A stretch of 64,000 nucleotides of DNA, from the NCBI GenBank assembly GCA_902587755.1, contig CACIMN010000001.1:248001-312000 (forward strand). Direction: 5' to 3'. The notes beneath the pieces are model-generated. The model was not told the DNA's origin and did no database searches. It saw nothing but the letters and a program-made list of their open reading frames with translations. The position numbers were made by a program, and so were the translations under genes. Shown in pieces: positions 17,510 to 28,687 of the stretch. The stretch is from an uncultured Pelagibacteraceae bacterium (lineage in GTDB: Bacteria > Pseudomonadota > Alphaproteobacteria > Pelagibacterales > Pelagibacteraceae). How positions within the stretch are numbered: position 1 is the first letter of the stretch; each line of letters begins with the position of its first letter.

Positions 17510-18298
17510 TTAACTTCCCCAAATATATATTGCAGCAAACAAAAATAGCCACACTACGTCAACAAAATGCCAGTACCATGCAGCTGCTTCAAATCCAAAA
17601 TGATGATCTTTAGTAAAATGACCAAGTCTTCCTCTCCACAAACATACTGCTAAAAATATCGTTCCAATTATGACATGAAAACCATGAAAACCTGTTGCCA
17701 TATAAAATACAGCTCCATAAATATGGCCTGAGTAAGTAAAAGTAGCGTGATGGTATTCGTATGCTTGCAATAATGTAAAAAAGAAACCAAGGATTACTGT
17801 TAAAGTTAACCCTTGAATAAATCCTTTTCTATCATCTTCTAATAAAGAGTGATGGGCCCAAGTGACAGTTGTTCCTGATAATAATAAAACTAAAGTATTT
17901 ATCAAAGGAATGTCCCAAGGATCAAATGTTTCAATATCTTTTGGTGGCCATACATTTCCAACAAATTCATTTGGAAACAAACTTATATCAAAGTAAGCCC
18001 AGAACCATGCAACAAAGAACATTACCTCTGAAGCAATAAATAAAGTCATTCCATATCTATGATGAATTTGAACAACAGGAGTGTGATGACCTTGATGTTC
18101 AGCTTCAATTACAACATCTCTAAACCACATATAAGCACCATAAATTAATAAAGCTAAACCAAGATACATTCCCCATGAAATACCGTTATGCATATAAAAA
18201 ATTGCACCTATAGCTAAAACTAAGCATGCAAAAGATGTATAGATTGGCCAGGGACTTGGATCAACTAAGTGGTAATCGTGTTTTTTTTCTGCTGACAT
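17510..18298 (-). CDS. ctaE: Cytochrome c oxidase subunit III
   Basis: A 262-residue protein with seven membrane helices. Family motifs are HDYHLVDPSPWPIY at the N-terminus, ASEVMFFVAWFWAYF with the conserved Glu, TVTWAHHSL, and HFVDVVWLFLF at the C-terminus. Subunit III stabilises the active site and its proton uptake. The order ctaC-ctaD-ctaB-ORF-ctaG-ctaE-surf1 is the usual alphaproteobacterial one. Confidence 0.97.
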   Translation of the reverse strand: MSAEKKHDYHLVDPSPWPIYTSFACLVLAIGAIFYMHNGISWGMYLGLALLIYGAYMWFRDVVIEAEHQGHHTPVVQIHHRYGMTLFIASEVMFFVAWFWAYFDISLFPNEFVGNVWPPKDIETFDPWDIPLINTLVLLLSGTTVTWAHHSLLEDDRKGFIQGLTLTVILGFFFTLLQAYEYHHATFTYSGHIYGAVFYMATGFHGFHVIIGTIFLAVCLWRGRLGHFTKDHHFGFEAAAWYWHFVDVVWLFLFAAIYIWGS

Positions 18299-18307
18299 TT
18301 TTCGTAA

Positions 18308-18841
18308 TTATGATTGTTTATAGTAATCTGTCGAGAAAAAAGTGTATGACATAGTTACATCTTGTAGATTTTTTGTAGTTGGATCGTTCACAAGGTCAGG
18401 GTCTAAATAGAAAGTCATTACATAAGTTGCCTTCTCTCCTGCCTTCAACTCTTGTTTTTCAAAACAAAAACATCCTAATTTACTATAATATTTACCAAAA
18501 CTTACTGGTGACACGTTAAAACTAGCAACACCATAAGTCGTTTCGTCTCCAATATTCTCAACTTCAAATTCTATTTTGTTGACCTGGCCAACCTTAACAT
18601 CAATCACGTTTGATTTTGCTTTAAAATTCCATTCAAGATTGTTTACATTTGTATCAAACCTCACGCTAACAATCTTATCTAATACTATTTTAGGAGCTTC
18701 TTTAGATACCTGAGTTGTTCCACCGAAGCCTGTAACTCTACAAAACAAATCATACAAAGGCACTGCTGCAAAAGACAATCCCAACATTAGGACAAAAATC
18801 CCAGCCAAAAGTAAAGGAGTTAATGTTTTGCCTTTAATCAT
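18308..18841 (-). CDS. ctaG: Cytochrome c oxidase assembly protein CtaG (Cox11)
   Basis: Delivers copper to the CuB site of subunit I. The 177-residue protein has an N-terminal membrane helix followed by a periplasmic domain with the copper-binding CFCFEKQ and conserved VPLYDLFCRVTGFGG next to the membrane. It overlaps the upstream 41-codon ORF by a TGA/ATG overlap and is followed by ctaE after 9 bases. Confidence 0.95.
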   Translation of the reverse strand: MIKGKTLTPLLLAGIFVLMLGLSFAAVPLYDLFCRVTGFGGTTQVSKEAPKIVLDKIVSVRFDTNVNNLEWNFKAKSNVIDVKVGQVNKIEFEVENIGDETTYGVASFNVSPVSFGKYYSKLGCFCFEKQELKAGEKATYVMTFYLDPDLVNDPTTKNLQDVTMSYTFFSTDYYKQS

Positions 18842-18963
18842 ATCTGTCTATCAAATACTCCAACGTTATATAAAGTAAAAATAAATAAAAATACCATAAA
18901 TGCTAAAATTGCTATAGCAGTTATAATATTTTTTTTCTTTGTTTTTTTGTCAGGTGTTATCAT
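18838..18963 (-). CDS. 41-residue single-helix membrane protein in oxidase operon (CoxF-like position)
   Basis: A short open frame fills the whole space between ctaB and ctaG. Its ATG (18963-18961) overlaps the ctaB TGA, and its own TGA (18840-18838) overlaps the ctaG ATG, the same ATGA pattern used by real genes here. The product starts MITPDKKTKKK, then has one hydrophobic helix (NIITAIAILAFMVFLFIFTL) and ends YNVGVFDRQI. A positively charged N-terminus before a single helix predicts N-in topology. Many alphaproteobacteria have a small membrane protein (CoxF or similar) at this operon position; whether this is a homologue cannot be settled from the sequence. Confidence 0.75.
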   Translation of the reverse strand: MITPDKKTKKKNIITAIAILAFMVFLFIFTLYNVGVFDRQI

Positions 18964-19871
18964 AAAATTTTATCAATTAAAAAAAGAACAAAAATTAAAA
19001 ATAAATACAAAATTGAATATCCAAAAATAGATTTTGCTTTTTTTGCATCAAATTTATTTTTTTTAAATTTATAAAGGTCGAAACATAAATAATTATAATA
19101 AATTGTCAAAATTAATGATGGAATTAAAAAAGTTATACCCACAAAGCCAATAGCATAAGGTAAAACAATTACTGGTAACATTGTTAAAGAATAAACTAAT
19201 ATGTTTAATTTTGTACTCTCAACGCCATTTGTTAGTGGAAGCATTGGAATCTTCGCTTTTTTATAATCATCCGATTTATACAAACTTAAAGCCCAAAAAT
19301 GTGAAGGCGTCCAAAAGAATATAATCAAAAAGAATGTAATTGGCTCAAAAGTTAAAGAATTGGTAGCTATAGTCCAACCAATCACTGGGGGTAATGCTCC
19401 TGCAGCTCCTCCGATTACTATATTCTGCGGAGTTTTTCTTTTTAACCAAATTGTATAAACAAATACATAAAACAAAATAGTAAAAAATAATAAACTAGCT
19501 GATATTCTGTTTGAATAATAATCAAGGGCAATTACAGAAAAAATTGAAAGAGAAATTCCAAATACTAGTGCTTGATTTCTATTTACCTTGCCTGTCGGAA
19601 TTGGTCTCAAACAAGTTCTTGTCATAAGGGCATCTAAATCTGACTCGTACCACATATTTAAAGCCCCAGCTGCTCCTGCTCCTATTGAAACTAAAATTAT
19701 TCCAATGATTGCATCTTTTGTTGGAATTATATTTGGAGCCATTAACAATCCAACTGCACATGTAAAGATAACCAAAGACATTACTCTTGGTTTCATTAAT
19801 TTAAATAATTCAGATAAATTAAAGGCGTCTTCTTGAGATAAGTTTCTATTTTTTAATTTAGACTTAATCAT
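18960..19871 (-). CDS. ctaB: Protoheme IX farnesyltransferase (heme O synthase)
   Basis: Adds farnesyl diphosphate to heme b to make heme o, the precursor of heme a. The 303-residue UbiA-superfamily membrane protein has the aspartate-rich motif NMWYESDLDALMTRT followed by RPIPTGK, with eight to nine hydrophobic helices. The family start region is LFKLMKPRVMSLV near residue 23. It lies 33 bases downstream of ctaD and overlaps the 41-codon ORF. Confidence 0.95.
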   Translation of the reverse strand: MIKSKLKNRNLSQEDAFNLSELFKLMKPRVMSLVIFTCAVGLLMAPNIIPTKDAIIGIILVSIGAGAAGALNMWYESDLDALMTRTCLRPIPTGKVNRNQALVFGISLSIFSVIALDYYSNRISASLLFFTILFYVFVYTIWLKRKTPQNIVIGGAAGALPPVIGWTIATNSLTFEPITFFLIIFFWTPSHFWALSLYKSDDYKKAKIPMLPLTNGVESTKLNILVYSLTMLPVIVLPYAIGFVGITFLIPSLILTIYYNYLCFDLYKFKKNKFDAKKAKSIFGYSILYLFLIFVLFLIDKIL

Positions 19872-19904
19872 TAATTTAAAGTAGAAAAATCTTATTTGTT
19901 ATAC

Positions 19905-22356
<2,452 letters not shown>

Positions 22357-22418
22357 TTTTTTTAACCTATATAGAGTGTCTTTTAAAAAAATACACTTTT
22401 ACTTTTAGCGACAAAATA

Positions 22419-23117
22419 TCAATTAATGGCGTAATTTATGATCGATAGAGCAGAAATTACAGCGGTTTCAGATCTCAAAATGTTTTCATTGATTTTAATA
22501 GACTGAACATCATTAAATTTGAGAATCTCTTCCCTCTCCTGCTCAGAAAAATCTCCTTCAGGCCCTATGATTACGCAAGTGGGTTTAGTTGTTAACTTTG
22601 TAAGATCAATTTTTGTATTAGCAGTATTGAGGTCTGTAAATATTAAATCCATATCATTATTTAGAAAGCTTTTTAATTTTTGAGGATGCTCAATTGATGG
22701 AACTGTTATTCTGTTTGACTGTTCAGCTGCTTCTATGATTACTTTTTCCAATCTCTCTTTATTTATCTTTCTAACAATTGTTCTCTCAAAGATTATTGGT
22801 AAAAACTTGGTTACACCAAGCTCTGTAGCTTTTTGGATCATGAAATTAAAATAATTTGATTTGATTGGAGAGAAAGCTAGCCAGAGATTTTTGGTATTTT
22901 CTTTGTGTCTTAATTGTTTCGTAACATTAAATTCAACTATGCTTTTTGTGATATTTGAGATTTTCGCTTCCCATTCACCACTGCTATTAAAAAGAGAAAA
23001 AACTTCTTTCTCTTTAAGTCTCATAACTTTTGAAACATAGTGAGATTGAGATTTATCAAGTTTGTCAATCAAATTAAGAGATAAACTTTTTGAATAAAAT
23101 AATCTAATGTTACTCAT
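22419..23117 (-). CDS. rsmE: 16S rRNA m3U1498 methyltransferase RsmE
   Basis: A SPOUT methyltransferase acting on 16S rRNA. The 232-residue protein has an N-terminal PUA-like domain (YVSKVMRLKEKE) and the C-terminal knot motifs CVIIGPEGDFSEQE and ILRSETAVISALSIINY, which bind S-adenosylmethionine. It is divergent from the HAD gene at 23134, with 16 bases between the two starts. Confidence 0.93.
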   Translation of the reverse strand: MSNIRLFYSKSLSLNLIDKLDKSQSHYVSKVMRLKEKEVFSLFNSSGEWEAKISNITKSIVEFNVTKQLRHKENTKNLWLAFSPIKSNYFNFMIQKATELGVTKFLPIIFERTIVRKINKERLEKVIIEAAEQSNRITVPSIEHPQKLKSFLNNDMDLIFTDLNTANTKIDLTKLTTKPTCVIIGPEGDFSEQEREEILKFNDVQSIKINENILRSETAVISALSIINYAIN

Positions 23118-23133
23118 ATTGATAAGTTAGTTT

Positions 23134-23796
23134 ATGAAAAATATTAAAGCAATAATTTTTGATGCTTACGGCACTTTATTTGATGTCAACTCAGCTGCTG
23201 AAAAATGTAAAGATAAAATAGGTGATAAGTGGGAAGGTTTCGCCAATTATTGGAGATCAACACAATTAGAATATACTTGGCTGAGAAGTTTAATGAAACG
23301 TCATAAGGATTTTTGGCAAGTGACAGAGGACAGTTTGGATAAATCAATGAAAACTTATGAAATAGACTCTTCTATGAGAAATGAATTATTAAACCTTTAT
23401 AAAAATCTGTCACCATTCAAAGAAGTGCCTGAAGTTTTAAAATCATTAAAAGATAAAAATTTAAAACTTGCCATTCTTTCAAATGGCACACCTTCCCTTC
23501 TTAATGAATTGGTTAAGAGCAATAATTTAGAAAATATATTTGATGATATTTTTTCAATTGAGGAGGTTGGAGTTTATAAACCAGACTCTAAAGTTTACGA
23601 TATACCAATTAAAAAATATAATATTAAAAAAAATGAAGTTGCTTTTTTAAGTGCTAACACTTGGGATATATCTGGTGGTGGAAATTATGGTTATAATTCT
23701 ATTTGGGTTAATAGAAAGAATAATACTTTTGATAATCTAGATTATTTACCAAAACATCAAATTAAAGATCTTAGTAAGTTACTTGATATAATATAA
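23134..23796 (+). CDS. Haloacid dehalogenase type II (L-2-haloacid dehalogenase family)
   Basis: A HAD-fold hydrolase of 220 residues. The nucleophile is in FDAYGTLFDV; further motifs are SNGTP, KPDSKVYD and the type II-specific SANTWDISGG. The arginine-containing WRSTQLEYTWLRSL matches the L-2-haloacid dehalogenase active-site segment, which separates this family from phosphatases. The likely reaction is hydrolytic removal of halide from short 2-haloacids; the natural substrate in seawater is unknown. The next gene is a pirin, 20 bases downstream. Confidence 0.85.
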   Translation: MKNIKAIIFDAYGTLFDVNSAAEKCKDKIGDKWEGFANYWRSTQLEYTWLRSLMKRHKDFWQVTEDSLDKSMKTYEIDSSMRNELLNLYKNLSPFKEVPEVLKSLKDKNLKLAILSNGTPSLLNELVKSNNLENIFDDIFSIEEVGVYKPDSKVYDIPIKKYNIKKNEVAFLSANTWDISGGGNYGYNSIWVNRKNNTFDNLDYLPKHQIKDLSKLLDII

Positions 23797-23816
23797 ATAA
23801 TTCTTATTTATGAAAT

Positions 23817-24653
23817 ATGAAAAATATTGAAGTTAGTAAAATTATTGATCCTATTCCAGCTTCTGATGGTGCTGGAGTTAAATTAAAAAGAAGTATTGGT
23901 GTTGAGCCAAATTATTTTGATCCTTTCTTAATGCTTGATGAATTTGGATCAGAAAATAGTGAGGATTATATTGCGGGTTTCCCACCCCACCCTCATAGGG
24001 GAATTGAAACAGTGACTTATATGTTGGCTGGAGATTTTGAGCATAAAGATAGTACAGGTGGTGAAGGTATAATGACTGCGGGAGATGTTCAATGGATGAA
24101 GACAGGAAGTGGGATCATTCATTCAGAAATGCCTGCTATGAAAGAAGGAAGACTTCATGGTTTTCAACTATGGATAAACATGCCTGCTAAATTAAAGATG
24201 AGTAAGCCAGAATACATTTATATTGATGCAGATAAAATAAGTGTTCATAAAGATGATGATAAACAGATAAAAGCAATAGCTGGAAAATTTGAAAAAGCTG
24301 AAGGGCCAGTAAAAGGACATAACGTTGAGCCAGTTTATTTTGATGTCGAGCTTAACAAAGATAAAGAATTTAATTTTAAATTACCATCTACCCATAATAC
24401 TTTTATTTATTTAATTAATGGTGAAATAGAAATTGGTAAAGATAAACACGATCAAGTTATAGATAGCACTTTAATATTGTTAACTAAGGGTGAAAATTTA
24501 AGTGTTAAGGCTAAATCAAATGCTAAGTTTTTAGTAATTTCAGGTAAACCAATTAATGAGGAAATAGCTAGAGGTGGACCATTTGTGATGAATACCAAAG
24601 CAGAAATCTTGCAAGCAGTTCAAGATTATCATAATGGTACTTTTGTAAAATAA
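23817..24653 (+). CDS. Pirin family cupin protein
   Basis: A 278-residue double-cupin protein. The N-terminal cupin carries the metal-binding residues of pirins in PPHPHRGIETVTYML and SGIIHSEMP, and the C-terminal pirin domain follows (DVELNKDKEFNFKLP). Some pirins are quercetinases and others are redox-sensing regulators, so the activity cannot be named. It sits between the dehalogenase and a quinone oxidoreductase; the three together (20 and 3 bases apart) suggest a small operon dealing with reactive or halogenated compounds (inference). Confidence 0.88.
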   Translation: MKNIEVSKIIDPIPASDGAGVKLKRSIGVEPNYFDPFLMLDEFGSENSEDYIAGFPPHPHRGIETVTYMLAGDFEHKDSTGGEGIMTAGDVQWMKTGSGIIHSEMPAMKEGRLHGFQLWINMPAKLKMSKPEYIYIDADKISVHKDDDKQIKAIAGKFEKAEGPVKGHNVEPVYFDVELNKDKEFNFKLPSTHNTFIYLINGEIEIGKDKHDQVIDSTLILLTKGENLSVKAKSNAKFLVISGKPINEEIARGGPFVMNTKAEILQAVQDYHNGTFVK

Positions 24654-24656
24654 ATT

Positions 24657-25631
24657 ATGAAAGCTGTAGAGATAAACAAAACTGGTGGACCTGAAGTTTT
24701 AGATGTTAAAGATATATCTTTAGATAAACCAGGTCCTGATCAAGTAACCATTGAACAAAAAGCAATTGGTCTTAACTACATTGATACTTATCATAGATCA
24801 GGTTTATACCCTTTAAAACTGCCGATTGGTTTAGGTTTAGAAGGCGCTGGAATTATTACTCATGTTGGAGAGAACGTTAAAGATTTCAAAGTTGGTGACA
24901 AGATTTCATACGCTGGTATTCCTTTGGGTTCATATTGTTCACACAGAAACTATCCAACTAAAAATTTAGTTAAAGTACCAGAGAGTATTGATTTAGAAAT
25001 AGCTGCAACATTAATGACAAAAGGTTTAACAACTTTTTATCTTTTACATAAAACTTATCCAGTAAAATCAGGTGAAACAATTTTATTTCACGCAGCTGCT
25101 GGGGGTGTTGGTCAGATTTTTGGACAGTGGGCAAAAAGTTTAGGTTGTACTGTTATAGGTACAGTTGGATCCGATGAAAAAATAAATATAGCAAAAGAAA
25201 ATGGTTACGATCATGTAATTAATTATAATAAAGAAAATTTTGCAAAAAAGGTTTTGGAAATCACTAATGGTAAAGGTGTTCCTGTTGTCTATGATGGTGT
25301 AGGTAAAGATACATTAGATGGATCAATTGAATGTTTAGCAGTAAGAGGAATGATGGTTTCATTTGGAAATGCGTCTGGACCATTATCTGATATCAATGTC
25401 CCAAAAGTTATTCAACCTAAAGGCCTCTATCTAGTAAGACCCTCTATGCAACAATACTTATCGACAAAAGAAGAATTAGTTGAAGCATCAAAAACAATGT
25501 TTGAAAAAATTAGCTCTGGTAAAATAAAAATAAAAATTTTTAAAAAGTATAAGCTAGAGGAAGTTATTAAAGCGCATCAGGATCTTGAAGGACGAAAAAT
25601 TTTAGGCCCCGCTGTTATAGTTCCTAATTAA
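24657..25631 (+). CDS. NADPH:quinone oxidoreductase, zinc-free MDR family
   Basis: A 324-residue medium-chain reductase with a GroES-like N-terminal domain (GLNYIDTYHRSGLYP) and an NADPH Rossmann domain with the AAAGGVGQIFGQWAK motif. No catalytic or structural zinc cysteine cluster is present, typical of QOR. It reduces quinones or related enones with NADPH. It overlaps the convergent DUF2721 gene by eight bases. Confidence 0.9.
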   Translation: MKAVEINKTGGPEVLDVKDISLDKPGPDQVTIEQKAIGLNYIDTYHRSGLYPLKLPIGLGLEGAGIITHVGENVKDFKVGDKISYAGIPLGSYCSHRNYPTKNLVKVPESIDLEIAATLMTKGLTTFYLLHKTYPVKSGETILFHAAAGGVGQIFGQWAKSLGCTVIGTVGSDEKINIAKENGYDHVINYNKENFAKKVLEITNGKGVPVVYDGVGKDTLDGSIECLAVRGMMVSFGNASGPLSDINVPKVIQPKGLYLVRPSMQQYLSTKEELVEASKTMFEKISSGKIKIKIFKKYKLEEVIKAHQDLEGRKILGPAVIVPN

Positions 25632-26028
25632 CATCAACATCCATATCTGACATATGAAGCTTTAGCGCATTTGTTGAAATTTGAATTTCTCTAATAAAGA
25701 AAATTATAGATATAATCATAGATAAACAGCAAGATCCAAAAATTACACGAGCTAAAAAAAGCTCATCAAGATACAAAGCAAATACTGTCAACATGTTAAA
25801 AAGGAATCCAAAAGAAGCAAACAATATAGTCCATCTTAGAAGAGTAATTCTTCCACTTAAGTTAATAAACTGTTTCTTCCATTCTGGGGGTATATGTTTT
25901 TCATAAACATGCTCATCGTGAAGCTGTCTAATTAAGATACTTAAAGAATGAAATCTATTACTATATACAGCCATCATTAATGGTATAGCTGGAAACATTA
26001 GTGCTGTGACAGTGTAATCTATATTCAT
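25624..26028 (-). CDS. DUF2721 membrane protein
   Basis: A 134-residue protein with three hydrophobic helices: VTALMFPAIPLMMAVY at the N-terminus, then LRWTILFASFGFLFNMLTVF, then VIFGSCCLSMIISIIFFI. Between the first two is a charged cytoplasmic segment (RQLHDEHVYEKHIPPEWKKQ). The layout and the early SNRFHSLSILIRQLH sequence match DUF2721, whose function is not known. It is a single gene, convergent with the quinone reductase and divergent from ubiA with 52 bases between starts. Confidence 0.8.
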   Translation of the reverse strand: MNIDYTVTALMFPAIPLMMAVYSNRFHSLSILIRQLHDEHVYEKHIPPEWKKQFINLSGRITLLRWTILFASFGFLFNMLTVFALYLDELFLARVIFGSCCLSMIISIIFFIREIQISTNALKLHMSDMDVDVN

Positions 26029-26080
26029 ACGAATCAGTTTGATTATGAAACTAGGCTTTGTTATTTACAAGTAAAAAATT

Positions 26081-26944
26081 ATGAACCATGTAAAGCTATT
26101 TATTGATTTAATCAGATTAAAGAAACCAATTGGTTTTATGCTTTTGTTTTGGCCATGTGCCTGGGGATTAACTATAGCATATGATTTTTCAAATAGTTTA
26201 AAAAATTATTTTTTTTACCTACTACTATTTTTTTTAGGTGCAGTTTTAATGAGATCTGCAGGATGCATAGTAAATGATATTTTAGATAAAGAGTTTGATA
26301 AAAAAGTAGAAAGAACTAAAAATCGTCCTATAACATCAAATAAAATTTCTATTAAAATTGGGATTTTTTATTCAGTAACTTTATGTTTTTTAGCATTATT
26401 AGTATTATTAAACTTTAATAAAATTACGATTATCCTAGCTTTAGGTTCAATGCCATTGGCATTTACATACCCGCTAATGAAAAGATTTACCTATTGGCCT
26501 CAATTATTTTTGGGTATTACATTTAATTATGGGCTTATTCTAGGATGGACAGCAATAAATGGTGAAATAAATCTGCTGCCAATTCTGTTTTATTTTGGAG
26601 CCATATTTTGGACACTGGGATATGACACCATTTATGGGTATCAAGATTTAAAAGACGATGAAATTATAGGACTAAAATCAACATCAATAAAATTTAAAAA
26701 TAATCCAATTAAATTTTTAATAATGTGTTACACGGTGTTTTTATTTACTATCTTAATGATTGGCTTGTTAATGGATTTAAATAAAATATTTTATCTTATT
26801 TATTTAATAATTTTTTTACAAATGTCGTATTTCCAAATAAAAAAACTCAACATTAAAAATAAATTAATTTGTTTAAAAATTTTTAAATCAAATAATTTTT
26901 TAGGTTTGTTAGTTTTTTTAGGTTTGGTTGCAGGTAAGATTTAA
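26081..26944 (+). CDS. ubiA: 4-hydroxybenzoate polyprenyltransferase UbiA
   Basis: Attaches the polyprenyl tail to 4-hydroxybenzoate in ubiquinone synthesis. The 287-residue membrane protein has the two aspartate-rich motifs of the family: NDILDKEFDKKVERTKNRP in the first half, and YDTIYGYQDLKDDEIIGLKS in the second. The N-terminal RLKKPIGFMLLFWPCAWGL is also typical. The lipid A block follows after 3 bases. Confidence 0.93.
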   Translation: MNHVKLFIDLIRLKKPIGFMLLFWPCAWGLTIAYDFSNSLKNYFFYLLLFFLGAVLMRSAGCIVNDILDKEFDKKVERTKNRPITSNKISIKIGIFYSVTLCFLALLVLLNFNKITIILALGSMPLAFTYPLMKRFTYWPQLFLGITFNYGLILGWTAINGEINLLPILFYFGAIFWTLGYDTIYGYQDLKDDEIIGLKSTSIKFKNNPIKFLIMCYTVFLFTILMIGLLMDLNKIFYLIYLIIFLQMSYFQIKKLNIKNKLICLKIFKSNNFLGLLVFLGLVAGKI

Positions 26945-26947
26945 TTT

Positions 26948-28687
26948 ATGGATAATATATATATTTTCAAACGTTTGTATAAAGATTACACAAAAAAATA
27001 TCTTAAAAATATTTTAACCTCAGTATTTTTTACTATTTTGTTAGCTGGAAGTACTTCTTCTGTCGCTTATTTACTAGATCCAGCCATCAAAGAGCTTTTT
27101 ATCAACAAAGAAAAATCACTTTTATTATTAATCCCATCTTTAATAGTTTTAGCTTTTGCGATAAAGGGAGCATCCTTATATTTAGCAAAAGTAATAATGA
27201 TAAATGTTTCTGAAAATGTAAGAAAAGATATTCAAGTCGACATGTTTTCTTCACTAATAAATGCAGATACTCAATTAGTAGATAATAAGCATTCTGGAAA
27301 ATTTATTACTAATTTGACTAACGATGTCGGGATGATTACTAATCTTGTTAGCACTGCAATTTTAAACCTATTTAAAGACACTTTAACTTTAATAGGTTTG
27401 CTATCTGTAATGTTCTATCAAAACTGGAAGTTATCTTTATTTGCTGTAATTATGATACCAATAGCATCTTTAGCAGCTAAATCACTTGGAAAAAGAATAA
27501 GTAAAGTAACCGTTCAACAAATGGATCGTACCGGTATTTTAAATTCTTATCTGATAGAAATTTTTAAAAATCATAAATTGACAAAAATATTTCAAAAAGA
27601 AAATTATGAAAGCAAAAGAGCTAAAGATTATATTGAAAATTTAAAAAAATCCTCGAGAAAAATTAATATCGTATTTGTTAGAGCTTCTCCAATAATGGAA
27701 TTTTTAACAGGAATAATGATTGCAGTTTTAATTTATTATGCAGCAATATTAATTTCAAAAGATGAACTTGAAGTTAGTAATTTTTTTTCTTTTCTTGCGG
27801 CAATGATGTTGGCATATCAACCAGTGAGATCACTAGCAACATTAAATATTACAGTACAACAAGGACTATCTGGTGCTAGAAGAGTTCTTCCAATAATCGA
27901 TGATATTCCTGAAATTCAGGACAAAGTAAATGCTAAAGAATTAAATTTTACAAAAGGTCAGATTATTTTCGAGAATGTAGATTTTAAATATTTGAGTAAA
28001 GAGACACAAGTATTAAATTCGATCAATCTAAATATACCTGGAGAAAAAATGACAGCTTTAGTTGGGCAAAGTGGAGCTGGAAAATCTACAATATTAAATC
28101 TAATTCCTAGATTCTATAACATCAGTTCAGGTGATATTAAGATTGATGATCAGTCAATTTATAAAACTACAATTCATTCTTTAAGAAAACATTTATCTTT
28201 AGTCAGTCAGGATACAACTTTATTTGACGATACAATTTATAATAATATTGCATATGCAAGATCAAATGCTTCGATGGATGAAATAAAAGAGGCTGCAAAT
28301 TATTCTTTTGCAAGTGAATTCATCGATAAACTTCCAAATAAGTACGATACAATAATTGGAGAAAATGGAGTTAGGCTATCCGGTGGAGAAAAACAAAGGT
28401 TATCTATTGCAAGAGCAATACTCAAAAAAAGTCCAATAATTCTTCTTGATGAGGCCACTTCTTCATTAGATGCAGAAACTGAAGATAAGATACAAAAAGC
28501 AATCAGTTTTTTAACAAAAGGAAGAACAACAATTGTTATTGCACATAGATTATCAACAATATTAAACTCAGATAAAATCTATGTTATTGATAAAGGAATT
28601 GTTGAGTCTGAGGGAAAACATGAAGAGCTTCTAAAATCCTCAAATGTTTATAAAAATTTTTATGAAAAACAGATAAAAAAATCTTGA
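26948..28687 (+). CDS. msbA: Lipid A export ABC transporter MsbA-like
   Basis: A 579-residue half-transporter with six membrane helices in the first 310 residues and one ATPase domain. The ATPase has Walker A VGQSGAGKST, signature LSGGEKQRLSIARA, Walker B IILLDEATSSLD and H-loop IAHRLST. Dimers of this type flip lipid A-core from the inner to the outer leaflet. The assignment as MsbA rather than a general multidrug exporter rests on the following waaA, lpxK and lpxL genes. Its TGA overlaps the next ATG by one base. Confidence 0.88.
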   Translation: MDNIYIFKRLYKDYTKKYLKNILTSVFFTILLAGSTSSVAYLLDPAIKELFINKEKSLLLLIPSLIVLAFAIKGASLYLAKVIMINVSENVRKDIQVDMFSSLINADTQLVDNKHSGKFITNLTNDVGMITNLVSTAILNLFKDTLTLIGLLSVMFYQNWKLSLFAVIMIPIASLAAKSLGKRISKVTVQQMDRTGILNSYLIEIFKNHKLTKIFQKENYESKRAKDYIENLKKSSRKINIVFVRASPIMEFLTGIMIAVLIYYAAILISKDELEVSNFFSFLAAMMLAYQPVRSLATLNITVQQGLSGARRVLPIIDDIPEIQDKVNAKELNFTKGQIIFENVDFKYLSKETQVLNSINLNIPGEKMTALVGQSGAGKSTILNLIPRFYNISSGDIKIDDQSIYKTTIHSLRKHLSLVSQDTTLFDDTIYNNIAYARSNASMDEIKEAANYSFASEFIDKLPNKYDTIIGENGVRLSGGEKQRLSIARAILKKSPIILLDEATSSLDAETEDKIQKAISFLTKGRTTIVIAHRLSTILNSDKIYVIDKGIVESEGKHEELLKSSNVYKNFYEKQIKKS

